Assembly: GCA_003049485.1 (NCBI GenBank)
Contig: PYST01000008.1
Location: forward strand, 186,001 to 250,000
Direction of reading: 5' to 3'
Length of the DNA stretch: 64,000 nucleotides
Origin: Ophioceras dolichostomum
Taxonomy: Eukaryota; Ascomycota; Sordariomycetes; Magnaporthales; Ophioceraceae
The notes under the pieces were generated by a model. The model was not told the origin of the DNA, ran no database searches, and worked only from the letters and a program-made list of their open reading frames with translations. Shown here piece after piece: positions 34,401-45,565 of this stretch (position 1 is the first letter of the stretch; every line of letters begins with the position of its first letter). Position numbers and translations under genes: made by a program.

Positions 34401-35865
34401 ACCTCTTTTTTTTTTTTTTCGTGAATTCCCTTGCGAGATCGACTTTCGATTCTGTCACCCTGAAGCCTGCAGGGAGCAGTGGGTCGATGGACTCGTCGTC
34501 CACAAATCAGGAAGCAAAGTCAGGCGACCCCTAAAAGGTGCACGGACTAGCGTGCATGACGCCACAGGGGCCCTCAACTTGTCCTTCTCGACATGAAGCC
34601 CTACATAGATCGCTGTTGTGGATGCGTACGGTAGGTAGAATGTCGAAGTATGTTGGCCAACGAGCTATGATAAGCATGGAGGCAAGATCGAAAAACTTTC
34701 CGAAATTTAGCATTCGAAATGAGGGACGGCTAAAGTGTCTCGATATCATTTTCACCGCTCTCTTGACGTCGCTCTCTGAGGCTCTAGAATGGCAACGGGA
34801 GGTACCTAGGTAGTGAGAACCGAAAACTGTCCTCACCGCCCCGCAAGCCTCCTTCGTAGTAGGCTCGATACGATATCTCTCTCATTTGATTGCCGCTGGT
34901 TGCTTCTGCACTACTTACATCCGGCAGCCAACCTGCATATCGACGACCAGCAGACGCTCATTCGATCCCCATACATTCCTGCCAGATAGCAGCCTTGAAA
35001 GTATCCAGAGTCAGGTCCCGTACATAGACGACGAAACTCGAGGACTCCATCCACGTAGTATCCGCACATCTAAGAATACGCCAGGCATGTTTGGCTCGCA
35101 AAGCGAGGAATGCCAATCTCGCATGCAAATGCAGAAGCGTCTCCTTGAGGCAGGTAAAGTCGGTGTCTTGGGCAATTTGCGGAATGACGGCCATTGCTCG
35201 CCGACCTCAGGTATTGGGCGCAAGTTGGCAATGAGCGGTTAGCTTGAAGTTGAACCGAACCCTGAGTCGCTAATAAATCGTTGATGTGGAATGGTAGCCC
35301 TTTGTTGTCTCTCAAACAAGTCTCTGAATCCCCAACTGGGGAACGTTTTTGGAAAGATGGAGAAATATATGACGGAATCCCCAATCTCGAGAAGAAATGA
35401 AGATGTCACGTTCGATCGAATGCGACCTCACAAGAGGAGAGATCCCTGGTATCGTAGCTGAGTGGCTCCGCGTTTAGCTCGCCGAGAAGAGAGAGGAGCT
35501 AGCATGAAGCAAGCCACTTTCCCACTCTCAACAAGATCAAGCCACTGGAAATGATTTGAGCCACAACTGCGAAATTAGTGGGGGAGCTGGAAGGCGGTGA
35601 ATGAGATCCCTTCCTGAATAGGCGGGACGGGGCGGCAAATTCCTCTAATGAATCAAAGATTTCAAGGCACGGCGCCGAAACTGAAATCGCCATTATTATT
35701 TGCGCTCCGCATTCCGCCGACAGGCCAACCCCGATTATCACGACGGCGAGAAATTCAGGCTTCTAATTTCCGCAAATTTTCTTTTTTAGATTACGAGCCT
35801 CTCGAATTTTCGCGATCGCGTTTAGACGCTTTCGGAGTCTTGGCTTCTCAGCTTCTCAAATCAGC
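31419..35865. other. 4.4 kb gene-poor stretch
   Basis: No gene is supported. It holds the upstream region of the 1016-residue gene and the promoter of cgr1. Visible features are TACCTACTTACCTACCTACCTAC at about 33924-33950, GGTACCTAGGTAG at 34801-34813, a 14-nt T run at 34406-34419 and a short tandem TCGACGCTGCC pair near 34210. Many frames are open but short, with no bias or family resemblance. Confidence 0.45.
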
Positions 35866-36421
35866 ATGGCGAGCTCCGGCACAGAGGTCGTCACGACGAC
35901 CCCGGCGACTGCTCAGAAAGCGAAAGGGTTGAGGAAGAATGGTACGTGCTAACAGTGGAGAGTGCTGCTTATTTCTCCCTCCTCTCCTTATCGCATTCAG
36001 TGCGCTGCGGTAACATGCTAACTTCGACTCTTATCATTGCTTTCCAGGGCAACAGTGGCTCCCCGACAAGAAAGCCTTCCGGCCAGGCGCAGGCCTAACA
36101 TCATATGCACAGAGAGCCAAGGAGCGAATATCACAGGCTGCGGTCAAGGCGAGAGAAAAGGAAATGAAGGAAGAGAAGGAGGAGGAAAGGCAGGTAAGCG
36201 TCATGCCCACGAGCTTATGATGCTGTGTGATGATCAGGACTTGCCATTTAGCTCACGCAGACTGCAACCTCACCCAACAGCGACGAATCAAGACGATCAA
36301 AGATAGAAGGGCTGCCAAAGAGGAGAAGGAGAGGTATGAGCAGCTAGCTGCGAAGATGCACAGGAAGAGGGTAGAACGTCTAAAGAGGAGGGAGAAACGG
36401 AACAAGCTGCTGAAGTCATGA
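35866..36421 (+). CDS. CGR1: rRNA-processing protein Cgr1
   Basis: Small nucleolar protein needed for pre-rRNA processing and 60S assembly. Three exons: 35866-35941, 36048-36193 and 36281-36421, 120 residues, close to family length. Intron 1 (35942-36047) is GTACGT...TCCAG with a textbook branch GCTAAC near 36017. Intron 2 (36194-36280) is GTAAGC...CAACAG with candidate branch GCTCAC. Order in the protein: a Thr/Ala-rich start, GLRKNGQQW, the conserved [13 protein letters not shown], then a highly charged coiled-coil of Lys/Glu/Arg to the end, [21 protein letters not shown]. The splits mean no single open frame shows the gene. Confidence 0.93.
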
Positions 36422-37293
36422 ATGCGCTCAGCTGCGGGCTGAAGTTTGGGGAGAGAGCATCCTCGACCGGCGCACATTCTGACGCCTGGCCCGGCCTCCC
36501 GGCTGCTATATTCTCCTAAGAGGGGGGCAAAAGCATAGCGGCCGCAGTTCCACAGTTAGCCAGATCGCCAGACTACAAGGCTACCGGGCTATCCGACTGT
36601 CGGACCAGCTCTAAGCTTCCTCGCTCGGAAGTGTGATGCCAGTCTCGGTGGTGGGGGATCTGCCGTGTTCTGCAGCTGATGTCCTCATACATTTTTCGAC
36701 AGTGGTTTGCGCCGTCGGGGCACGGACTCAAACGAGCATCACTGGCCATGTCGGACTGGCCCTTCATCCTGGATCAGCCTCACAAACTCCTGGTGGAAAG
36801 AATCATGAGCTTTGTAGGTAGCCCTCTTTGCCTCGAGGAAACGGCCGCGCCGGCCAGGCCACTCGGAACTGGGCGAGGAATGGGATCATCTGCGAAGGAA
36901 CGCCGGCACAAAGCAGAGGCCGCATAGTGGCCATACAGGCAGATAATTAATCAAGCGTTCTCATGATGTCCGAGTCTAGAAGTGTAGAGTGTTGAGATTC
37001 TGAATGGACAGCCAGCGCGGTTGTGGCCCATCAATCGGGAACACATGTGAAAATGACAGAGGCGCTTGGCCTATTTCGGTGGCCCACAACGTCACCCGTC
37101 CCTCAAAGCTCGTGCCCCTAACCCAATCGCGCTCCCCTCCAACAAACACTGTTGGAAAATCACAACCTATTACACCCTAGTATCTGCAAGCAGAGTCAAG
37201 AAGAAAAGCGCTACCAGCTAGCTAGCAGTCGACTAAGCAGCTGGGGGAGACGCGGGAGGATCGGACGCCCGAGCTACCTCTCCCTCCCCTGCG
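36422..37293. other. Intergenic, cgr1 to the coiled-coil membrane protein gene
   Basis: No gene seen in these 872 bp; both neighbours are on the + strand, so it holds a 3' end and a promoter. Confidence 0.5.
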
Positions 37294-38549
37294 ATGTCCT
37301 TCGCCAACTCCGGCGCCGCAGCAACATCAGCCGCCCCAGCCGATGACAGTCTGGCGACACGAGGGGCATCGCCACTCCGGCCACGACACCAGATAACGCG
37401 GTCCCTTTCCGAACTCTCGCAGCCCAGCAAACGGCCGCACCACCGACAGCAGCAGTCTGTCTCGCAGAATCGGCCACATCATCACTCTCACCACCATCAC
37501 CATCACCATACCCATCACAGCCACCTGCGTGGGGGCGGCAGCGCAGAAGACACGAGCAAGATTCCCGTGCCGCACTCAGCTTTCCCTGCGTTGCAGCGTG
37601 TGCATTCGCGGCCGTCACTCGATGGCCACCGACCGGCTGCCGAAGCCTTGGGAGTCCACCGCTCCAGTCCAATCACAAGCCGCAGAGCCAGCGTCGTGAT
37701 GAGCGGGGACGGCGACCTCCCCGGCCGCCCGGGCACGGCCACAACAATCGAGCGGAGGGTCTTCAGGGAGGAGGACGGTCCTCCGCTGTCAGACAAAGCA
37801 AAAGCTGAGGCTACGGCTACGTACGTCCCTCCCAGGCCCGCCCATGTTCTACCACGCTGATCTAACTCACGCTGCCTTGGTACGTCTGCAGGAGCCTGAA
37901 AACGGCCGTTGTTGACCTTAGCGCCTTCTCTGCCTCTACGACGAAACGACTCGACGAAACATACTCATCGGTGCTCGAGAAGGTCAGCATTCTACAGGGC
38001 ACGGTGACTGCCCTACGCGAGCTGTCGGGCATGTGGGCAGAGGTGAACGACGTCTTCGGTCGAGAAACGGACGAGTTGCTGGGCGAGGTCGGCTCGCAGC
38101 TCGAGGCGCTGGGCGACTTCACCCCGCAGCAGAGGCGCATCGAGTCATTACAGACTCGCATCCATGACGGCCGCGAGCGCATCCAGCGGCTCAGCGGCCG
38201 CGTCGACGTCGTCCGCGAACGCATCGAAGGCTGGGAGCGCGCCGACCGCGAGTGGCAGGAGCGTACCCGCCGGAGACTCAAGACTCTGTGGGTGATCATG
38301 CTGGTGGCCATCCTGCTGGTGGTCATCCTGTTGCTGCTTGTGGCGGCGCGTTACGGCCCAGCTCCATCGCTGCTGGACGTAGCCGACGGCAGCCCCCTAA
38401 CTACCGGCGAAGTGAAAAGCGTGGGGGAGGAAACAACTCTGCCTGCCTCGGAGAGGCTCTTCCGGTCGCTCAGCATGACGGCTGCAGGCGGCGATAGCTC
38501 CAGGGCTGCGGTCGTCGATGAGAGGCTGCGAGTGTTCGACGAGCTATAG
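37294..38549 (+). CDS. His-rich, coiled-coil, single-pass membrane protein
   Basis: No named function recognised. Exon 1 (37294-37820) and exon 2 (37892-38549) join in phase 2 across a 71-nt intron (GTACGT...CTGCAG, branch TCTAAC near 37861), giving 394 residues. Residues 1-175 are disordered, with a His cluster at about 60-80 (HHHSHHHHHHHTHHSH) and SP/SR sites. Residues about 176-300 look helical: the stretch SLKTAVVDLSAFSASTTKRL and a heptad-rich part (QRRIESLQTRIHDGRERIQRL). One membrane helix follows at about 307-328 (VIMLVAILLVVILLLLVAA) and about 65 residues after it. The plan suits an N-in organelle-membrane tether; that is inference. The histidines are from imperfect CAC/CAT repeats at DNA level. 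Confidence 0.8.
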
Positions 38550-40911
38550 CCTAGGCCTGGATCTTCACGAGCCACCCAGATTCGGAACCCCCCTGGGTGG
38601 TAGTACCTTTGAGGTACAACTGACGTAATGCGGTATATCTTGTCCGTGCTTCTGCTCTCACTTCTCGGCGTCGTCTGTCTAGGTACGCAAAGGTCTGCTT
38701 TGAATAACGATACCCTTGTGTTTTCACACAACCTATCAACATGTAGCCAAATCCTATATGATATACACATGGCCAATTAATTCAGGATAAATCAATGCAA
38801 GCGTAACCGTGAAATCTCCAGTGTAGAAAGCAGTCAGTGAGAGTCCCTGGTCCCGTCTGACATCTCACCAGCCTCAACGTCCTGCTTGTTTGCGTTATCA
38901 ATCTCCAGGAACTAAGACATCGGAAACCGGCACCTGACTAGAACAGGGAGACATCATTGCCCGAAGGAATCGTCAGCAGGGCGAACTTCCAGGTGAGGTG
39001 GTCCTGTGGTAGGCGCACGTAAGTGGTGCACTCAAAGCACAGCACCTGTACACGTACCTGACTCAGTAAGAGTGTGCCACTTGCCCACCCACCCACATAT
39101 GTACGCATTCAGTGGCTTAAGCGCGCTGAATGGTCTTCACATTTCCATTTCCAGCCAGAATTCGACGGAAAAGTGGAGGAGTTGCGGATGGTGGGGGGCA
39201 TGGGGGACACTTCTGAGATGATGGATCCCGCTCAAACGGAGGCCTCGACTCGACGGCTTGAAGGGAGCCGAGATTCTATACAGCATCTGCGTGCCGTGCG
39301 ACGGACCGTCACTCCCATTTTCAATTAGATTCCGAGGCCACAATATCATCGATGTAACGGCAGCTTTCCCTGAACAGCAGGAGTTGAGCAGCAGCGCGTC
39401 AGCGTCTGCTCTCTGGGGCGGCAAGCCCTGCTTCTGCAACTGGATAAACAAGCACAAACCTGCCACTGTCCGAAATCCGCATGAGCTGCAGTTTTATGAA
39501 CCTAAGGGATGCAGTAGCTTCGAACAGGAAGACGACTAGTAGTCGCAAATCGTCTCTAGTGCCACAACCTGCTAGAGCCTCGAGCAGAGGGACCTGCAAG
39601 TGGCCGAGGAGAAGAATGAGGACGTCATGGTCCACCCTCTGGCAAGACCTGGTTCAGTAGGCTCGGGATTGGGTTTACCCACGCGCCGTGGCGTCGTCGG
39701 GTTAGCCCCATCAGAGGGGGTGGGGTTCTGGATTCTTGGCGGGTTCTTGGGCTCCTGGGGCTGGAGTAGCGTCCCCAGATGCTGCTGTCAGCAGCCGCAA
39801 CAGCCACCATTGACGTACCACACAACCAATTGTAATGATCACACTTTCGCCCAGTGCCCTGACGAGCCTGCATGCCTTTCAATGTTTTTCACTCACTTCC
39901 AAGGTCTACGTTGTTTGCTGCCGCCCAGCAAAAGCACACGTAAACAGCGGGGGTGGAGAGAGGAGAAGGGATTCTGCCCAGTCGGCTGCCCGGCCTGACT
40001 GAAACCTGAGGGTCACGGCCACTTTCTTCTTTGTGGTGTCCGGACTCTATCAATATGCTTCAAGGCAGGTCGCGGACCGGCCGTGACCGCCCTAACTAAA
40101 TGCAGATGCCATTGGCGGTAGCTTCGCACTTTAAAACGGGTACGGCTTGTTAGCAACGGGCGCCCCGTCCGTCCGTTGGCTTTCCACGATCGGTCGGCTC
40201 AATAGGCCGGCCTCGACATCGAAACCCCCTGCACGACCTGCCGCGCAGGCTTGCGGCATCCTGTCTGCTTTTCTGTCAGAAAATAGTAGAAATGACTTAG
40301 CTCTCCCTCCGACCTTACTCGTGCCCCCTTGATGCCATCAACCTCTTCTGCTTCCTCCACCTGAACTTCTCCCACAGGCTGTGTTGGCGTGTGATTGCTA
40401 CTACGTACAGAAAAGAGCAAGCGGCACTGGATTCCGTGCTCTCCGTTGGCCCCTCGCTCACTCATTCCTCCCGCCGAACGAGCAAACGACCTCGGATCAC
40501 TGTGCAGTGGCAGCGAGTGACCTAATTTGCAGATCCAGTCCTGAGTAAACGGGCCGGCCGCTTGCTAATAATCACGGTCGCATCTTACCCTTGCCCACAG
40601 CTCGCATCCAGGGACCGGTCTTAGGTACAAACGCGAGCCCAACAAAAAAAATAAAAGACAGAGAAGCTAGCTCGGTCGACGATTACTACAGTTGCAGCAC
40701 ATCCGCTCCCGTTTTACATTTTACCGACCCCACCATCCACCACTGCCACCACCTACGAAACCCTACAACCAGAGGACAATCTCACGCCGCTGTCCGTCCC
40801 CAAATTCAACCTCTGTGCTCCGAACTCGTTCTGGAAAAGCCTTGGCTCTGGGGGAACGGTTCTCGGGAGAGTCATTTTCCACGCACCCGCTCTCGTGCTC
40901 CCACTCAGAGA
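38550..40911. other. Non-coding upstream region of the PX-domain gene
   Basis: 2.4 kb with no supportable gene. It contains the 3' end of the coiled-coil gene and the promoter of the PX gene. Frames at 39258-39998 and 40591-40911 are random in composition. Confidence 0.5.
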
Positions 40912-43900
40912 ATGGCAGGGGACGAGCCAAATGATGCCTCCTCCCTGAAGGAAAACGGCGCGGCCCCTGGCGTACCCACTACGTCATCGACAGAGCTTCC
41001 TATCCGCACAAACAAGAAGGCTGTCCCGCCGCCAGGGCAGACACTGACCGGAAAACAAGAGCATTGTGAGCTTCTCTTCTTTTCCACCTGGGCTGCGCGT
41101 CAATGCTGCGCTTGGATGCTGCTGTTGCGATATTTTGCTCGTTTGGGAGCGCGGGGCCATTTGGAGCCAAGCCGCCCTAACTGGCGCGCAGACTCGATGC
41201 CTCGAGCCCCTTTCCGCGATGTCTTGGCGCGGCGGCCGAACCGATCGCCCTGGTCGCCTCTCCGCCTCGCGCCGATCTTGACATGTCGCATATAGCATAT
41301 CGTATTAGTACTGATCATTAGCGGCACCCTCCGTCAGATCTCAAGCGCGAGTTGGTTTCGGAGCAGGTGAAAGGGGAGATATCAGAACTCAACTCGCCCA
41401 CCGCCCTACGACGATTTGGTGCCCCGTTCAAGTCGGAGTTTGGCGAGGTTTCGCCCCTGGACTCGGAGCTACCCATCCTGCGCTACATCTTCGTGCACCA
41501 TGTCCGCGAATTTCCCTTTCTCGACAAGGCCAAGGAGAAGGAGTTTTGGCAGGACAAGTTGCAAGTGGTACGGCGGCCACCAGCAGGTGTACCCCCTGCC
41601 ACCCCTCCCCACCTCCTCACCGCTTTGTCCACGTTCATGTTCGTCTCGGAACGTTCATGTTGGTTCTGGCTAACCCATAGCTGTTCCCACGGCCCCTTTC
41701 CGTAGTTCCTGGAGTCGTTCGCGAGCAAAAATATCTCCTCCTCCGAGGACAGGCTAGAGGAGACCAAGCGCAGGAAGCTGGCACTGAAGGCCCAGAAGCT
41801 GGTCGAGTTGATGATAGTCTCTGGTGTGCGAACATCGTCCGGATTCGAGGAGCGAATAAGGTTCTCTGAGCTTGAGATCGTGGACAGAGATGCTATCGAC
41901 ACCGGGGTGCTCTCTACCATGCCAGAGGGAAACTTCCTCAACGGCTGGGATGTCAACGTGGCTGCTGTCAGGATAATTTCCCTGAAGAGGAATATCAGGC
42001 ATCACAAGCATGCTGTGAGTGTCGCCTGTCGATTTTCCCGCATAGACCAGACTTGACTGTCGAAGCTGGAGGAGGTGAGAAGCTAACTTGGGAGACGGAA
42101 ACAGGAATTCATTCTGAGGGTGAAGCGGAAAGGAGAGATGGAGCATTTCATTAGTCGTCGCTATGGAGATTTCAGCAGGCTCCGGAGCGCCATCCGTACC
42201 GAGCTGCCTGGAAAGGTGCTGCCGCCCTTGCCCAAGAAGAACAAGACCGATTCGACAGCGTCAAACCTATTTGGTGGCCAAGGTGGGAGTGACTCTTCGG
42301 AAGAGTCCTCTGTGTCCTCGGTCTCGACTCAATTGACAGGCAACGGAGGAGTTGAGACGCCGGTGAAAGCGCTGTCCGTCAGGGACCAGAGGAGAGGAGA
42401 CACGGCCTCCGGGCGAGCATCTCCTCGGCCTTCTGTAGAAGGCAGACTGAGCCCACGGCCGTCTAGCTCGCGACCGCTTAGCCCTGGGATAAAACCCGAG
42501 GGTAACGTCGTGCTATGGCGAGAGAGCCAACGCATCTCACTGAGGGCGTTCCTTCGGTCACTCCTGCATCAGCCCCAGCTCGCGAAGACCAAGGCGATGT
42601 CTGACTTTCTAACGCGGGATCCGATCACACCGACTGATGAGGATGTGGTCGACGTCATGCGGCGGAAGGCGGTTGACGAGAAGCGAATGGAAGAGCAGAA
42701 GCAGTTCTACGAAATCGCTCGGAAGCGTGCTGCTGACCTGGACGTGTACATGGAACAGTTCAGGCAGGACATCGTTGAGCGCAACGGCCTCACTATGCTC
42801 TTCCAGGAGATCAAGGACAAGGAGACGATCCAGGACCTCAGCATACAATACCAGAAGTTCGCCGAGTGGCTGCGCATTGAGGTGGCGGCTACCATCTACC
42901 ATCTCTTCCTAGCTGAGGACAACTCGCCGGAGTTGTTCGCACAGGCTAAACGCATCCACTCGCTCGTTCCCTATACGCTTATGAAGAACGCCATCCGCCT
43001 AGCGAACCCGGCAGCGGTCATGTCGGCCGTTCTCGACATCTTCCTCGCTCAGCCGTTTGGCACCAAGTCACTCATGCAGCGCATCTTCACGATGGCGCTT
43101 CACGACGGCATCCGCAACTTTCAAAAGTCGATCGACTCGTTGACAGCGAAGATCGGAGACGAGGTCTTCGTGGACAAGCTGAAGAAATTCATCGCCGCCG
43201 AAGAACACATTAAGATGGCGCTCCGGGAAGAGGCCGAGAGTGATGATGTCGACATCATCGTCGCCATTCTCCGGACGGAGCTGATCGAGCCCCCCCTGAC
43301 GGTGGACCAGATCGGCCGTCTCTACAACGCATACGTGGCCTTCAACAGCGCCGTGGAACACGTCGATGAGGAGCTGAAGCAGGGGGCGCAGTTGTTTTCG
43401 CATCTGAAGCAGATGTTGAAGCTGCTCCTGAGGCAGCGGGACAAGGCCATGATGCTGGAGCTGATCGAAGAGCCTACGACACTTCAGCTGTTCAGGGACC
43501 TCTTCACCATCTTCTACGAGCCTCTGGTCCGCGTGTACAAGTCCGCCAATGTTTACAACAGCATCACCGACTTTGCGGTCTTTATCGACGACATCATCCA
43601 GGTGAGTCCAGTTCCAAGGAGCGGTTGGGTCCCCGCAGTTGCGATCAGGCAAGCGTTCTGCCACACGAGCTAACCTTACTACGAAATCTAGGTTGTTGAG
43701 AAGTGCTACGACCAGGACGCATCGGCCGACCCTAACCAGACGGTGCAGGCGTTTATCGACCTGTGTCAGCGACACGAGCACAACTTCTACAAGTTCGTGC
43801 ACGAGGTGCACACGCACGACAACGGGCTCTTTACCCAGCTTATGGGCTGGATCGAGGGCATCCTGGAGTTTCTGCGGCACGGGCCGACGAATGGCACGCT

Positions 43901-44345
43901 CGACATCAACGCCCTCTTCGAGGGCGCCGTGAGCATGGGCATCATCGACAAGGAGAAGGTCATCGCCGAGGTGGACAAGCTGATAGCCTGGCAGGAGGCC
44001 CGCAAGAAATGGCACCAGGACAAGACCAGGCAGAAGATGGCTGCAGAGGGCGTCGACGCGGCCGGTGCGGTTCCCGCCTCGCTGCCCACTGGGTTCTCGC
44101 CGACCGACTTCGGGCTGGACGCCATGGACCTCGAGGACATGGTGTACGAGGACGACTCGGAGGCGGAGGAGGAGGCCGAGATCGAGGACGAGCTGGACCC
44201 GATCGAGGCGGAGCGCCGGCGCCGCGCTAAGCGGCAGGACCGCCTCCGCCGCAGCGCCGGCGAGCCGACCAAGCCGCCGGTCTCGGAGGTGCACAAGCTC
44301 CGGGAGAACTTCCTCATCATGCTCAGGATGACGCTTGCTGAGTAG
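40912..44345 (+). CDS. PX-domain protein, Lec1/YPR097W-like
   Basis: Membrane-lipid-binding protein with the fungal PX-associated region, a PX domain and a C-terminal DUF3818-type region, as in yeast YPR097W (Lec1, linked to sterol and lipid-droplet handling). Five exons: 40912-41065, 41338-41567, 41706-42014, 42105-43601 and 43692-44345; 947 residues. Junctions keep phase and conserved strings: QEHYLKRELVSEQ across intron 1, DKLQVFLESFA across intron 2, HHKHAEFILRVKR across intron 3 (branch GCTAAC near 42082), and DDIIQVVEKCYDQ across intron 4. The PX hallmark RRYGDFSRLRSAI lies at about 245-257, interrupted soon after by a Ser/Pro-rich insertion (TDSTASNLFGG to RPLSPGIKPEG). The C-terminus has an acidic run (EAEEEAEIEDE) and ends in LRENFLIMLRMTLAE. 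Confidence 0.88.
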
Positions 44346-45565
44346 GCGCAATGGGTGATTTCGATGTAGAGAGGGTGAAATCGCAAACCCTTAAAAACGC
44401 TGTTTGGCGAAGACGAGGGGTCGGTCGGATTTTGTACATGAAACGAGGCTGGGCTCGAACACAGGCACTTATTTGGTTGTGCATATTTTCAGGTTTCTAT
44501 TGAGGCTCTTTCCCTGTCCTAGCAGCTCTTGTTTATATCATTAGCCCAGAGGCTGGATATCGTCCAGTTATGGCTCAGGGTCATCGTTCTCGGTCGTTCT
44601 CAGACTCCTATGGCTCCTCTAATTTCCTAATGTCTTTTGTACCTCTGGCTTTTTTTGTTTATGCTCTTTCTTTTGTAGTAGGAGACGTCGTGATTCTCGA
44701 GAAAGTCGGCTTACCTTACGTTTGGAGGCGGCTTGGTGGTGATGCTTCCGTTTAGAGCTGAGATAGCGGTGTAGAGAAGTGACAGTTGTACAGAATTGGG
44801 CTCTGGTATAAGAAAGCATTAAACATGTAGGCACTCTAGACTCATCCCAATTTCATCCCGCATTTTCTTCCACATCATCATCAGCAGTCCATTGACTTAC
44901 AGCCAGCACCATAGGATGTCCAGCCCCTTTCCCATGCCATCCTGGGCTGAGTTTCGACTGAGCCAATGAGATATAACTCATGTACAGATACGTTCCTGGT
45001 ACCTAGGTACAAGTCGGACATTCGACATAGTTGAGGAAGGACCCATCTCCTGATACCTTCGAGGACGCACCAATGCGCGGTCATGGACAAAGAAAAACCT
45101 CAAGATGGATCATGCGCTTTCCGCAGCGATTTCAGGACCGAAAGGTGATATCATTACCCGATCTGGGAAGAAGGCCTGATACCGACGGCGTGGTGGTGAA
45201 GGACAGTGGCATTCGAGTGCTGGAGTGGCGTGCCATGCACAGACCACCTCGACCAGTAGGATGCCGGCAAAAAACTCGGCTAATCACCAATACGATGATT
45301 GATGATTGGCCAGTTGGGCTCCGATCTCCCAGAGCTTCCCCTGTCTATCCCGTCGAGAGCATTAGTTAGTGCCCCCCTGTGTTGTTCGAGAGCCGAGGAA
45401 AAGAAATCCGAGCCAGACGCAAAAGAAGCTGAAGAACAAACCACCATCGCGAAACAGCCCAGCGCAGCAACAAAACTTGTGTCTTTCAGCTAAAAGGTGA
45501 AAGTGTTAGATCCAGGTCTCCTTCGCTCGGGCTGTCGGGTGCGTGAGTGTTTCGTTTTTGCAACA
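44346..45565. other. Intergenic, PX gene to succinate dehydrogenase
   Basis: 1.2 kb without a supportable gene. TGGTACCTAGGTAC lies at 44998-45011. Both neighbours are on the + strand. Confidence 0.5.

Noticed and set aside
31419..35865. Search for a transposon or hidden multi-exon gene in the large gap
   Set aside because: No reverse transcriptase, transposase or terminal repeats recognised in any frame, and no chain of exons with consistent phase.
43068..44351. 427-residue open frame on the minus strand
   Set aside because: Lies opposite the conserved PX-gene exons. GC-rich third positions on the coding strand leave the antisense frame open.
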